64,000 bases of DNA from the NCBI GenBank assembly GCA_947247005.1, contig OX365955.1, positions 37,179,822-37,243,821 of the forward strand. The letters are read 5' to 3'. Of the stretch, positions 1 to 13,391 are shown in pieces. Both the position numbers and the translations under genes were made by a program. Every line of letters starts with the position of its first letter. Within the stretch, counting starts at the first letter, position 1. Under the pieces are notes generated by a model, which was given only the letters and a program-made list of their open reading frames with translations, was not told the origin of the DNA and did no database searches. Origin of the DNA: Spisula solida (lineage: Eukaryota > Mollusca > Bivalvia > Venerida > Mactridae).

Positions 1-1010
1 GTTTACTTAGAAATATGGTGTACTTTAAGGACCAGGAATGACTATACCGATAAAGTAACAAGCCCAATATGGTAAGGAATGACCATGCATAGTCACCTAC
101 TAGTATTAAATCAGAAATGACTGTGACCCCAATAAGATCAGGAATGAATTTGTCCATCAGTAGAATGTACCTCATATCGACATTATAAATGGAAGTTCCT
201 ATATTTATTAGTAACATGTTATGTAACCCATATGACCAGGAATGATTACCATTAGCAGAATGTACCACATATGGTCAGGAATGACGGTACTCATTCTACC
301 CCTCTGTATGATGTACACCATATGGTCAGGAATGCCCGTGCCCAACTGCATAGTTACGAAAGGCTGTATGTATGTATCTGTATGTATCAAGTATTGTCAG
401 TAATGGGTGTACCCATATGTAATATGTATGACATAGTTATGGTCAGGAATAGTTGTATACCCAATACCCATCTGTACTACGGATTCCATATAAGGAATTG
501 ATATACATGTACCTATAAATAATATGTGCCCCACATGACCAGGAATCTATGTACCCATGTGTAGGCTGTACCACACATGGTTGTGAATGACTGTCCCCAT
601 CTGTACTGTGGACTCCATATGGCCAGGAATTAATGTTCCCATATGTAGTCTGTACCACACATGGATAGGAATGGCTGTACCCATCTACTACGGACTCCAT
701 ATGGTCATGAACAATTGTACCTATCAGAAGAATGTACTTCATATGGTCAGGAATGGTTGCTCCTTCATGTAGCATGTTTTAGTACTCATATGGTTAGTAC
801 GTGTACTAAGTATCATATGTGGTCAAGAATATCTGTATTCATGTGTAGTATTTACCCAATACGGTCAGGAACGAATGAACCTATCTGTAATATGTATCTC
901 GTATGGTTACAAATTACTGTACCCATCTGTCGTACCGGTATGCATTAATAACCCATATGGCCAGGAATGGCGCTGTTCATCCGTAATATGTACAAAACTG
1001 GATTGACTGT
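1..1010. repeat. Degenerate ~42-bp tandem repeat array, entering from the left window edge
   Basis: The core CATATGGTCAGGAATG followed by a TGTACCCATCTGTA-like segment recurs about every 42 bases (for example near 580, 621, 664, 704, 746, 822, 864 and 904), with spacings of roughly 38-54 elsewhere. Units are strongly diverged, so this is an old minisatellite. Short frames on both strands here (60-110 residues) are by-products of the repeat. The array probably starts outside the window; weaker traces continue to about 1140. Confidence 0.85.
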
Positions 1011-1309
1011 AGCCGACACATACTAGTATTCCATGAGTTTAGGACTAAGTGTGCTCAACTTTGGGATGTACATCACGGAGCAATATCGTATGACCCAACC
1101 CAACAAGAAATGTATACCCATATGTAATTGTGGATGCACACATCTAAAGGTAGTGCCTGCAGCCATGGCAGAGATAGTCGGTGATGCTGAAAACATTTAT
1201 AACTCGCAGGATAAATATCCCCGTGGTTGACACCTTGTAGTTGTATTTGTAGTTGTAATTATTTAAACCTTTCAGTCAAGGATAACTTCTTAATATTCCA
1301 TAGGGGGTC

Positions 1310-1585
1310 ATGTGCTTTGCTGAAGAGACAGCAAGTAGAAGTGACTGTGGTGTGATACAAGGAATCTGGATGGGATACCCTAGCTCTTTCCGAACAGATT
1401 CATTTTTGGTTCTTCAACGAGCCCAGCGTATAGCACCGATACTCGGGAGAATATCACACGGTTAACAACCAGTTCATCTGTAGTTGGGTGGGAAATACTC
1501 TGAACACTGGTCAATGAAATTTCGAACCAGGGACCTCCGGATTGGTAGTCAAGAGCACTAACTCCTCAGCCACCATCGTGTCACC
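1310..1585 (-). mobile_element. tRNA-derived SINE (minus strand)
   Basis: Read on the minus strand, the sequence begins with a tRNA-like head: an A-box-like TGGCTGAGGAGTTAG near 1574-1560 and a B-box-like GGTTCGAAATTTC near 1528-1516, with tRNA-like spacing between them. A non-tRNA body follows to about 1310. This is the normal layout of a Pol III SINE. The 3' tail and target duplications are not clear, so the boundaries are approximate and the family is not named. Confidence 0.6.
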
Positions 1586-4375
1586 AATTACAACCTTGGT
1601 TGTGGTAGGGTTGTGGAGGCTTTAAAAGTGTGTGTATAGTTTTACAAATTCTATGAAGAACGGTTATTTAAAGGTTGCTAAGGTCCATCTGAGTCAGAAA
1701 AGTAGTACGCTAGACACTAGACAAAGATCAACTGATTCAATATATATTTATTTTGTATCCCCTCTATCCCTTATTGTTTCCCTTCGAATACGTTCCTGCT
1801 TTCACATTTTCATTTCTTAGTGAATGCGCGAAACGAATAGAATTTAACAGTGGGAGTATGAATTCTTACATGCTTACATACAAGAAGAATATGAAACAAC
1901 GTTAAAATAATGTACTTTTAATGTAATATTCGAAACTTTATAAACAAAAATATAAATGTATAAACTCAAATCAAATTATTTTCCAATCATTTGGAGCCAT
2001 GTTTATTTTCCGTTTCGCTGAATAGTTATTCAAGTTTTCCTGTGAAAATAATGTCATATGAACTCATACAACTGACGGATCCGAGCCGCCAAACCATACA
2101 GCTAGGGGTCAGGTACCGCACTAACACCCTTGTGACACGGTACTGGACACATAGGCATATATATGCGCATCGTATCAACAAAGTAGCCATGGAATAAAAA
2201 AATTAGGCATTAGTTGTCATATATTTCTGACCAATTTTGGACTTCGAAGTTAAAATCTGTCTATGTAATGTATATTATGGATGCCTAGAATTATTCTCTG
2301 AATGTAGCAAACAAAAACTGGCTAAATACAAATCCCAATCAGAATTGCAAGAGAAAAAATAATGACAAAAAGTGAAAAATATCAAAGTTTTCTTAGAATA
2401 TCAATAAATTCGAACTAATACCTTTATCATAATATTATTATGTATATGTCAACATATGTGGGATTGAAATACGAACATTTTAAGACATATTGCAAGCCGA
2501 TAGCCCTATTGAGTGAGGAATAATTCAAGTTGTCCCAAAGCTTATGATTGTTTTAAAGATGGCCGCCAAAAGGTCATTTGGCAAAGTGACCCGCAAGTCC
2601 ATCAACCGTTTTCAGACTGCTGAGATATCAAGCTAACCGAAAATCATTGTTGGATCTGTTCACCCTTTTGGTAATGAAATTCGGTCTGTCACATGGACTA
2701 TAAAGGATTATTAGACATTTCTAACTGACTGACTGTCTAATCACCCCTGAGTGAAGGGAAGATTATCCCGAGTAACGTTTTGAACAAACCGTTTGTTGTC
2801 GAATAGTTTATTATCTGCGAGCTTGAGCGAGCATGTATATTGGATAGCTCAAAGTAAAAAGTTCATGGAGGGGCACGTGACCTGTTTTCGATGGTTTACG
2901 ATTTCAAAAAAAATAAATAAAAAAAATGCATTTTGTAAGAATGTCATGAACCAGACTAATCAAACCGGTCGTTACAAGATTTCAAATTTTTCTTGAACGA
3001 CAATATGTTAGTTTTATGGTTAATGTGTCAGGATTACGGAATTTCGGGTGTTAACCAACACCAGATCGGTATTTTTTACGCAACCGATAATTTTCTTACG
3101 CAAAAAGATGGCTGGCGTATGTCGGCCCGGGCAAGTCGAAATTTTTAGAAAGAACTACAAAATTATCCTCAAAACCCGTCTGTACACCCAACTCGATTAA
3201 AAGAGTATAAAACACGAGTTTAGATCGTTTTATCCTTGGATAAATTCTTCGCTAACGTTTCATACACAACACTTTCGTACCACTTCCCACCGTTCGTCCT
3301 GAATATTTATTTTGTACTCAACACAATTCGTACCCGGCACTTCGCTCCGTAAATTATTTTTCGGATTTTTTTAGGATCAGCGGGTAAAATTAGTGCTGGT
3401 TGTTCCCCTTGATAAAATTAACAACATATACAGTTTCCTTTGGTCTCCAGAGTCATATTAGGAGAATTACCATTCAGTGTTAATGTCTATTCAGAGACTT
3501 AAAATTCTAAATGTCTCTTGTCTATTGTCATGGAATTATCGGAATTGGTTTATGATCTTTGATATTGTTGAACACTGAACACATGTCTTATGATAATACC
3601 TTTTAATGGACTAATACGAGGTTTTATTTATAAGCATATAAATATTATATGGAACAAGGGAGTCATAATATGCAATTATGTGTCTTGAAAATTGGTTTGT
3701 TATACATGAAATTATTTAACAATTTGTTGATAAATTTCGTATGTCAAATTATCGTGCATATAGTTTTCCCAATTTGAAAGCTACCGGTCTACCGCGCTTA
3801 TTTTGTTCATAATTTTGAGATTTTCATGTTTAATTTTATACACATCAGCTGTTAAATTATGCAGATAGAAGGTCGAGGATCCAGTCAATTCTCTGCCAAA
3901 TGAAGTCGGTACATCATTTGCTCGCAGGAACTTTTTGACTTTTCATCATTTGGTTGTTCATATTAAATAGGCTAAAGTGCGTTCAAAGTCAAATGAGAAC
4001 AGTTATAAACATAAACTCGCCCGACAGGTAAACTTTATGTGCCGTTATTATACTCATTTCTAACACGATCTGTGGATTAATCCATATACGCATAGAGGAA
4101 TCCAAGCTGTGTATTATTACCGCAACAAAATATACCTGGCTAATTGGCTATTACTTTTTACGCCCCGCAAACATGAAATTGGTAATATTTGTTTGTGTAT
4201 ATAAAATACATAATAAGCATTTATTGAATATACTGTTATAGTTGTTTTTAATTAAACTCCAAACATATGTTTCGTTCCTTAACAAAACATCGAACATCAT
4301 CATGTTCGATTTAAAAGTAGTTCAGTGAAAATAAATATCACGTGACATATTTATGAATGAATCAACTTAAACTTA
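1586..4375. other. AT-rich intergenic DNA, no gene seen
   Basis: Only short open frames (62-68 residues) with no recognisable motif, splice context or repeat support. No tRNA, inverted-repeat pair or tandem array stands out. Confidence 0.5.
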
Positions 4376-4379
4376 GTAG

Positions 4380-4800
4380 AAAAAACTACTACGAGTTGCG
4401 AATAAGGCAAGTTGAACGAGTATCCAGTGTTATAGCCGAGACGCATCTATTTTTAGAATCTCTAATATACTCTCAAAACTAAGTTTCATATAAACTTCTG
4501 ATATTCAATTCATTTATATTTTTTAGTTCATGCAGTAGATACCTAAACTCGTGTTATTAAAATTGTTTCAATGTTTAAAATGTGTTATTTCCTTCAGAAA
4601 ACCACAAAGGTAGTTTTCATTATCGAGGGAGGTTATTGTACCAGCTAATAAACCACTCAATTTTCGCTTGGAATTATGTTCAATGTAAAATGGATGAAAA
4701 TGGAATGCGCGCAGTTAAATAGTAAGCACTCGTGATTTATTTTTTCCGCATCCAAACTCCTGCCTGTGTTTTATTCACCGACAAAATACATGAACATACA
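4380..4800 (-). repeat. Dispersed repeat, inverted relative to the copy at 53.75-54.07 kb
   Basis: The reverse complement aligns with 53750-54070. Both contain TCTAAAAATAGATGCGTC, followed by an AACACTGGATAC stretch, and the block TGTCGGTGAATAAAACA followed by GGATGC and AAATCACGAGTGC. The order of the blocks is partly rearranged between the two sites. No coding sequence is visible. It looks like a non-autonomous element, but its class is unknown. Confidence 0.6.
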
Positions 4801-4904
4801 TTTTTGTATTTTCATTTCTTAATTAAATTGTTAATTAATCGAATATTTATGTGACACTTGGTTTTCATGGACTTAATCTATCATCACCACTTTTTTAAGT
4901 CATC

Positions 4905-5030
4905 GATTTCTTGATATAAAGAAATGCTTTTTCTGATATCAAGAAATGCAGTATTTGATATCAAAATATTAATTATTGATATCAAGAATTCGAATTCTTG
5001 GTATCCAAAAATTATTTCTTGATATCAATT
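4905..5030. repeat. Short array of palindromic TTGATATCAA units
   Basis: TTTCTTGATATCAAGAAAT-like units recur five or six times, spaced about 25-30 bases. They include a perfect 18-bp palindrome CAAGAATTCGAATTCTTG at 4983-5000. Every unit centres on the self-complementary GATATC. I recognise this style of repeat from mollusc intergenic DNA but cannot name a family. Confidence 0.7.
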
Positions 5031-5263
5031 GACTTCGTGATAAAATTGAATCTTGTTACTTTTTACCATGAATATCATGTTTGCGCAAATTTACAGATTA
5101 TATAACGAATGTATAGTTATTATTTAGTATCATCCATTTACAAAACTTACGTGCAGATATGATTGTATTGGATAAAGTTAACATGGCTACATAATTTTAC
5201 ATTAAGTTGGCCTTACATAATGGGAAATAATTCGCAGCGGTGCGATCGCATGTTATATAAACC

Positions 5264-5371
5264 GTTAAATGAACCACAGGTGGCCGTGTCGATATTTTCC
5301 ATTATATGATGTTGATATAATATCAAATACTAAATGATAAAAACTATGCGGTCACCTGTGGTTTGTTTAAC
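5264..5371. mobile_element. 108-bp foldback element (MITE-like)
   Basis: Terminal inverted repeats of 23 bases: GTTAAATGAACCACAGGTGG at 5264 is matched on the opposite strand by the segment ending at 5371, with 20 of 23 positions agreeing. The middle is AT-rich and has no coding potential. No clear target duplication. Confidence 0.55.
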
Positions 5372-5379
5372 TTGTGCAA

Positions 5380-7780
5380 TGAATTCGGTCAATTAGATAT
5401 CTCTAATAATCCTCTGAGAATAACCCTGAACAGAATCCATTTAATCAGCTTTCATTTTCCGTTATCAGTCGTATCAGTCTCTGTGTGTGCAACTCCAGTA
5501 GTACACCCGCAAATTAGACTCTACAACAATGCAAACAATGATTCCATCGAATTGATCACACCCAACAATAGATGAATAACAACGACTGAATTGAGTTTTT
5601 GTCAGTTTAATTTCAATTGGTTATTTGATGTCTTGCTCATTTGCGTGACTTGTACTTTTGTATAAGTTCATTAGCCTTTTTTCGTGTCCTTATTGTGTGA
5701 TTTTGCTCTGCCGTTCCTACTAAATTGTTCCCTGTTCAATTTGTTATTATTATTAGACATATAATCTAAGATAAGATTGTCTGCAGACATTGAGTTATAA
5801 GCAGTAATTGCGTGTTACAACTACCGATGTTTAAAGAGAAATCATATTTAATTTGATGTATTTGTCACTTTGACATTTCTATTTCTCGGTAGGGTTACGC
5901 AATGTCTTGTGAGTGTTTCGTGTTCTATAATTACGTATTCCAACATTAGAATGAGAAGGTCGTAAGTACAAAATAGATATTTTGAGAAAACAAGAAACCA
6001 CTGTCTGAAAACTACTCTTTACTTATGGAAAAAACAAGCTTTTTAAATTTCGGTTTTGTCAGCTGACCAGTTCCTATTTTCATACAAATAGGCTCATAAG
6101 GAGCGACTCGTGAGGCAGATGTCAAATATGCGTGAGACTTAATATGAAATAATGCACAGCATATTTTTAGCGGACCTACATTATTTGTAACATGCTCATC
6201 TAGTACTGGATTTTTTTGATGATGCATAACTTTACAATTAATTGTTCGGTTACGAAGTTACGAACCTGGAGCCCGTTACCTAACCAATCCGATTCCAAAA
6301 GGCGCTACCGAGCGCTTTCCTACGTCTATGCAACCTACAGAAGCGGTCCGTTGCACAAGAAAGCGCTCGATGGCGGTTTGATACGAAATATTGGGTACGA
6401 AGTAACGAAGGACGATACGAACCTGCTATCGTTTGTCAGTCCGAATGAACATTTGTCAGTCCGATCAAAATGAAAATATATCTGTCTGTGGATAATACAC
6501 GTTTTTCAATGTGTTTAATTCTAGGTCTACTTAATTCAGGGGTATCTAATTTAAAAATGCATAATTAGATATAAACCCAGATAGCAACTGATTTCAAATA
6601 TGCCTAATTTGATATTTTACCTTTTTATACAGTAATGGGTTGCATGAGTATATCTGACAGTACTTTTGTTCAAGAGAAAAGGCTATTTTCATTTCAATTA
6701 ATCATAATACGATTAATTATCAAACATCTTTAATCTTAATCACCTTTTCTTGTTAAATAAATCCTGTTGCAAATCGTCAAAATATAAAAGATATTCAAAC
6801 GAAAAATTCCGGGTTTTATTGTATCCAATAACAACAACAACAACACGTAATTAGTTTTCGCGACCTTTATCCCGCGAATATTTTTACATTTGTTGACGAT
6901 TTTGGAGGGATCTTTTATTACATCTCGGCGAGGAATTACAAAAATGCATTCGTTTTACTTTCTTTACAATCACCTACAACTTCGATGTGGAATTATCAGT
7001 CCGGTCCGGATACGAAAAGACCCGAAACGGACTTTATACTAATTGTATTGCAAAGGGAAGTGACCGCTTTGAAAAGGGAAGTAACCGGAACATGTCAACT
7101 TCAACTTCACTTCAAGTAACCGGAACATGTGTCGTTTTTATTAGATTTCCTTAAGATTGGTTGATATTTCGCACATATGAACGATTCCCGCTCGACTTAC
7201 TTCGTTATCTCAGAGTAATCATGTGTCTCATTACAGTTTGTAACATCGTTTATGCACTGAAAATGTTAAAATTTCCTTCCGAAGCGGGCAAAAAAATGGC
7301 TGCCATTTTTGTTTCCTGAACTATAGAAAAGAGTGTGTCCCATATAGAAGACAGGTTGCACAGCAACCATGGAAGACTGTTAATTATTATCTTTTCTTTT
7401 CTAGACAGGGGCCTACACTAGTTTTTGGAATATTTTTAAACATCATTAAAAAATAAAAGAACATTTATGTGCTGCCGAATATCGCATTTTAAAAAATTTT
7501 GTTATTCTATTGGCAGCCATTTTTCAGCATCTTTCTTTCAGTGCGGAGTTTTAACACAAATTTCCAAATCCATTAGTGTCGAACTCTGACCAAATCACGT
7601 GACATGTGTTATCGTAAAGCGTATAGTCCGCTATAAGGTCGTAAGTAGCACTTACGAACGTCCTATCCTAAGTCAGCGATTTAGAAAAACAATTCTGAGT
7701 GATAGAAGTAAAAGTATTCATTGAACAAAAACGACATATATTAAAGTTATCGCTTATTGAGCTATTCAAACGAACCACTA
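5380..7780. other. Intergenic DNA with scraps of two repeat families
   Basis: No gene is supported. 6431-6465 carries two TTTGTCAGTCCGA units, the same wording as the arms of the foldback element at 19601-19833. 6028-6130 resembles 44630-44735, and 7612-7683 resembles 44735-44795, both parts of the small element inserted at 44.6 kb. A (CAA)n run lies near 6828-6845. The 85-residue frame at 6216-6473 covers these repeats and is not called. Confidence 0.5.
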
Positions 7781-7790
7781 CCTCCCTATA

Positions 7791-8576
7791 CGAGTGATGA
7801 TCAATAAATAACGAGAAAATGCTTATAATTTTGATTTTACTCAAACTTTAGCTGGAAGTACTAACATACATTAAAAATGTTGCCCTGAATATTCATGATT
7901 ATAGTGACATCATGTTAAAATGGTTGCACGCAATAGCAATGTGATAAAATTGGTACTTGGGGCCACCTAAGACTCACGTTACTGAGGGTGACGTAATTAA
8001 TCAGTTATGTTGTCATTCGATACGTCACACGCGTGTTATCGTTCCTCGATAGCAAAAATGACGGACGACAAAAGATTATCAATAACATATTTAGTTTTGA
8101 AGAAAACAAGATGTAATGAAATTGTGCACGATATTCAGTAAATATTTCGTGATCATGTACATAACAACATATTAAAATAATCTAACGCAAAATGGGCGTA
8201 ACGTGACGTCAGAACTACGCACGAAAATGTTGGATTTTCTGAACGAAATTCATAAGGATGACTATGTAAGTCTTTTTTCAACTTGGTTTCGCATGGACGA
8301 AGACGTATAAACAGTGAAGGAAATACTCTGAAAGGTTTTTGAAAAATAATACAGTAGGGCCTAAGGAATGTGATCGTCATAGTTAAATTCTGAATTGCGT
8401 ACAAAAAGTGCAAAAAATGAAGTTGTCCCGCCTACTGGTCAGTACAAATGTTCCAAACAAGTTATGTTTCGATATATTTCTTCTAATATTTGTAGTAACC
8501 ACAACATTCAATATTTTGAGAAAAAAAACTTAGCGGAGTTATAAGCATTTTCTCGTTATGTATTGGTCATCCTTCG
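7791..8576. mobile_element. 786-bp non-autonomous DNA transposon flanked by TA
   Basis: Imperfect terminal inverted repeats of about 38 bases begin CGAGTGATGATCAATAAATA on the left; the right-end complement reads CGAAGGATGACCAATACATA. Both continue into a shared ACGAGAAAATGCTTATAA. TA dinucleotides flank both ends (7789-7790, 8577-8578), as expected for a Tc1/mariner-type target duplication, although TA is weak evidence in AT-rich DNA. The interior carries no recognisable transposase. Confidence 0.6.
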
Positions 8577-8812
8577 TAGTTTTCGTGGTGTGTACGTGTT
8601 TACATTATAAGATATTAAAAGGTGATACATTATCACCTTTTTCTAAATGTGTATGTATGTCCGCAGACCATATCACGGTTTAAGCAGATACATGGTCTAT
8701 CATGAAAACGGATATGGTTGACATGCGAGCTCTCAAACAACTGATACGGAATTGAAGACGATTTGTCTTGCGAGTACGCACATATAAGTTTGTTTCCTAT
8801 ATTGTAAGTTAT

Positions 8813-9765
8813 AATCCACCTTAAAGAGAACCATTTGTTTAATACTACAAAGTGTGGTTTTATCCACCTTAAGAACCATGTGTTTATTACTACAAAGAGT
8901 GGTTTTATCCACCTTAAGAACCATGTGTTTAATACTACAAAGAGTGGTATAATCCACCTTAAGATAACCATGTGTTTAATACATGTACTACAAAGAGTGG
9001 TTTTATCCTTAAGAGCCATGTGTTTATTACTACACAGAGTGGTTTTACCCACCTTAAGAGCCATGTGATTATTACTACAAAGAGTGGTTTTATCCTTAAG
9101 AGAGTCATGTGTTTAATACTACAAAGAGTGGTTTTATCCACCTTAAGAACCATGTGTTTAATACTACAAAGAGTGGTTTTATCCACCTTAAGAACCATGT
9201 GTTTAATACTACAAAGAGTGGTATAATCCACTTCAAGATAACCATGTGTTTAATACATGTACTACAAAGAGTGGTTTTATCCACCTTAAGATAGCCATGC
9301 GTTTATTACTACAAAGAGTGGTTTTATCCTTAAGAGCCATGTGTTTAATACTACAAAGAGTGGTTTTATCCACCTTAAGATAGCCATATGTTTAATACAT
9401 GTACTACAAAGTGTGGTTTTACCCACCTTAAGAGCCATGTGATTATTACTACAAAGAGTGGTTTTATCCTTAAGAGAGTCATGTGTTTAATACTACAAAG
9501 AGTGGTATAATCCACCTTGAAAGAGTCATGTGTTTAATACTACAAAGAGTGGTTTTATCCTCCTTAAGAGAGCCATGTGTTTAATACTACAACGAGTGGT
9601 ATAATCCATCTTAAGAGAGCCATGTGTTTACTACTACAAAGAGTGGTTTTATCCTCCTTAAGAGAGCCATGTGTTTAATACTTCAAAGAGTGGTATAATC
9701 CGACTTAAAAGAGCCATGTGTTTAATACCTTAAGAGCCACATGTTTCATACTACAAAGCAGGGTT
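8813..9765. repeat. 45-bp minisatellite, about 21 units
   Basis: Units read roughly TTAAGAACCATGTGTTTAAT followed by ACTACAAAGAGTGGTTTTATCCACC. Length variants lack the CCACC or have inserted AGAG or TACATG. Because 45 is divisible by three, frames of 74-143 residues stay open on both strands with 15-residue periodicity. There is no independent sign of a gene. Confidence 0.92.
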
Positions 9766-10964
9766 TTGTGACTCTTCTCATCATGGTTGTATTATATGTA
9801 GTTTACCTTATAAACTTTGTTATTTTTCAGATTGTGTAGACACTATAGTTCGGTGCACAAGCAAAGCGGCTACTATTTTTGTCCCTTACCTTTTGAGTTA
9901 TGATAGTAAGTATCTATTCCGTTGACATTTTTTATATGTGCTATGGTGTTTTTGGTAAATAAATGATAATAGTAAGTTGAAGCTCGTACGTGTATAGCGT
10001 TCTTCCCTTTGGACACTTAATTGAACATGTTCCTGTGATACAGCGTCCTCTTCACGCATAATAATAGATTCATTACACGAAATTACATAGTTGCATGTAA
10101 ACTGAATATCCCAAATACGGTTTTTCTATAATACAGACCATAATTACATTATTTCAGGAATCCATCGCAGATAATGAGGAATTAAACCCGCAATCAAATC
10201 GTCATGAATCCATGTGGTGGGAGAAAAACCAGAATGGGTTAGAGTATTATTTACAAGAAGATTATAGATAATTGGACAAGCCGGTAGTCAGCACTCAACT
10301 TTCAGCCGAGCACAGAAAACATGAAAACATTACATACTTTATAACAAAAAGGTACAGAAAATGCCAAATGCAACCACAAAATCACGATATCCCACACCGA
10401 AAGTATGCTGCCTCAGTTATTCAAACTAAGCCGGATCAAGAGCCAGGTGACAAGAACATAACAAACAGACAACACACATAAAAATGACAACACACAACAG
10501 ACACAATGTGTATGCCATTTTTAAAGCCATATGAAGCAGCCGTCTGCTGGATAACGAAATTGCAGAAGGGCACAAAATGAACACAGTTACACAAAAAGGC
10601 ACAATGGCCGAATGTTTTAGTAATTTTTTATCTATTATATTATAAAGTGAAGAATTTATACATAAAGGAAGGTTGACTTAGGCGCTTCCTCAAGCATCTT
10701 CCACAATCTGTATCACTGACTAATTGGATAAAAGATATAAGATGGTAGACAGTGAAATATTTTCTTTATAAACATGTCGATTTATGTAACTGTCTTTGTA
10801 TGGAACTTAAACTGGTACTTATGTATTTAATGAGTCGGTTATCAGAAGCTATGCCATGTTCACATGGTTATCCCGGTAGCCAATATAACTCATTATTTTT
10901 TAAACAAGTATGTAATGATAAGACAATGGGCAATTGCAGTTGATTAACGATGTTTGACTTCTAA
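9766..10964. other. Intergenic DNA, no gene seen
   Basis: AT-rich sequence with only a 69- and a 63-residue frame lacking motifs. 10300-10520 is rich in ACAGAAAACA/CACAACAGACACA wording, loosely like A/C-rich stretches at 16380-16490, 43628-43740 and 53046-53170. This may be a diffuse repeat family. Confidence 0.4.
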
Positions 10965-12047
10965 ATAATACTAGTATAAATACACAGACTTTGCCAAGTT
11001 TACCACACTGAGTGTACTTGAATCTTGCGGCATGCGGCAGCATGTTACTGGGGCAACTCATGTGGCTGGACACACATTGGATGTGGTTATCACTAGAGAC
11101 ACTGACACTGCAATATCTGACCCTGGACTCCCTGATAACAGTGGAAAGACGTCACGTGACCATTTTGCAGTAGTATTTAAAGCACGCGCTGCTAAACCTG
11201 CTCCTAAGGGGAAACCGTAAATGTCAGATAGCTAAAATCGATAGATGTAATTGAATTAAAAAAAGACATTAAATTATCTGATATTTTGAAAAGCGGGCTG
11301 CACATTTCCGATGTTGATGAGCTTGTTGAGGTGTTAACCCATGGACTGTCATCACTCATTGACAAACATTCTCCCCTCAAATCTAAAACCATAGTTTTAA
11401 GACCTTACTGTATACTGACGATCTACATGACGCCAAACATCTGAGACGTAAACTTGAGGGAAAATGGGGGACCACTAATTAACAATAGATCATGAAATAT
11501 ACAGTAATCAATGTTATGCAGGCAACAAATTGTTAAAACAATCTTAAATAACCTATTACGGTACGCAGATAAGGTAGAGTCATGTTATCGCGATAAAAAA
11601 GAGCTGTTCAAGATAACTCAACATCTTATAGGCGATGCTAAGGAAGTGGTGTTACCGTCTAACAAATCAGCTACGATACGTACACAGGACTTCAGTGACT
11701 TCTTCATTAAGACAATTGAAGGAATACGAACTGAAATAGCATCCACTACTCAGGCAAACCAACATGGCCACACTCCTGAATTCAACACACCTTTTCAAGA
11801 TGAGCAACTATCACAGTTTTCTCCGACTTCACAAGAAGAAATCCGGAAACTGATAAATAGATCACCTAGAAAATCATGTGAGCTTGATCCAATCCCAACA
11901 TGGTTGTTGAAGGATTGCTTAAATAAACTACTGCCAATATAAACGCGACTATTCAATACATCACTTGAAAATGCTTATGTACCCACGGCTTTTAAAAATT
12001 CCAGACTTAGACCACTGATAAAGAAACCAGGCCTTGATCAAAATGTA

Positions 12048-12570
12048 ATGAAACATTACAGACTGGTGTCAAACAAACCTTTTATTTCCAAAGTTCTCGA
12101 GAAGGTAGTCGATACTCAACTAGATGATCACTTAAATTTGCATAATATCCATAAAGAACGTCAGTCAGCATATAGAAAATTCCATTCTACTGAAACGGCT
12201 TTACTTCGGGTGCAAAACTACATCCTTTGTTCTGTAGACCAGAATAAAGCTACTGTACTCGTCATGCTTGATTTATCAGCAGCGTTTGACACCATTGATC
12301 ACACCACCCTCTTACGCCGACTTGAACATCATTTTGGTATAGTAGGAAAGCCATTGGAGTGGATGAAATCCTATTTGTGTGACAGTTACCAGACTGTTTG
12401 TATTGATGGTGAACTTTCGAAACCCGTACTGCAGAATTATAGCGTACCTCAGGGTTCTGTGCTTGGTCTCAAAAACTTTATCATGTATACATAACAAGTG
12501 GGTGCAATCTGCAGAAAGCATCAACTGCAACATCATTTCACGCTGATGACTCCAAATTGTAGATGACATT
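12048..12570 (+). pseudogene. LINE reverse transcriptase core, inactivated
   Basis: Motif A reads LDLSAAFDTIDH with its catalytic Asp, and motif B reads SVPQGSVLG. The frame is then lost at LKNFIMYT (stop near 12492). The catalytic box reappears in another frame near 12538-12555 as HADDSKL followed at once by TAG. The usual Tyr of YADD is His here. With the frame break and the stop after the box, it cannot make an active enzyme. It belongs to the LINE at 10965-13930. Confidence 0.8.
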
Positions 12571-12749
12571 CAAACCGAAGGATTGCGTTTCACACGATGG
12601 GACACTGCTATGAATTGAAGCATGTCTGAAGGATATCTTGCTATGGATGAAAAACAATCTGTGGAGACTAAATGCAGACAAAACAGAGGTAACTCCGTTT
12701 GTTCCGAAACGGAATACCAGTGATGCCGAGAATCTCACAGTGAAAGTTT

Positions 12750-13391
12750 GTGATCAGAACATCATCGGTGGTGAGAAACCATTGTGCCATGTTGGATGCA
12801 CACCTGAAAATGGACAAACATGTAAACTCTGTCTCCAGGTCTTCTTTCATGCAGATCCGACAAATAGGTCAAATCCGACAATATTTGACTGTAGATGCAA
12901 CAAAAGCCCATATCAATTATTTAGTAACATCAAGACTGGATTATTGCAACGCACGGTGTGCAGCTCTCCCAAAAATCATTCTGAACAAACTGCAAAATAT
13001 GCAAAATACTGCTGCCCGCCTCATCACACGGATACCGCGATACAATCCCATCACTCCTGTGCTGAAGGATCTTCACTGGTTACCTGTACAATACAGAGTG
13101 GAGTACAAGGTGTTGACTCATGTTGACAAAGCACTACGTGGAATGTCTCCACGCTATATCAGAAGTATGTTGAAAATATACTCCACAAAGACAGGTAGGT
13201 CACAAAATGACTCAATTTTTCTGGTTGTCCCGAGGATGTGGACTGTCTCGTACGGTGATCGATGTTTCATGGCTGCAGCACCGAAGCTCTGGAATGCCCT
13301 ACCAACAGCACTCAAATATAGTAAAACATTACCGTCATTCAAGAAGGCGCTAAAACACACTGTTTTACAAAGTTTATTCTGGATGACTTAG
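12750..13391 (+). pseudogene. LINE C-terminal region, open but disconnected frame
   Basis: A 213-residue open frame covering the thumb and C-terminal region downstream of the reverse transcriptase core. It contains the family-typical wording RLDYCNARCAALP and PVLKDLHWLPVQYRVEYKVL. It is separated from the catalytic domain by at least one frame change, so it is the tail of the decayed LINE and not a host gene. An overlapping 162-residue frame (12638-13126) is a shadow apart from its first third, which holds the LWMKNNLWRLNADKTE segment. Confidence 0.75.

Noticed and set aside
8617..8641. 11-bp perfect hairpin followed by T5, like a bacterial terminator
   Set aside because: The window is eukaryotic and no gene ends there; a short chance palindrome in AT-rich DNA.
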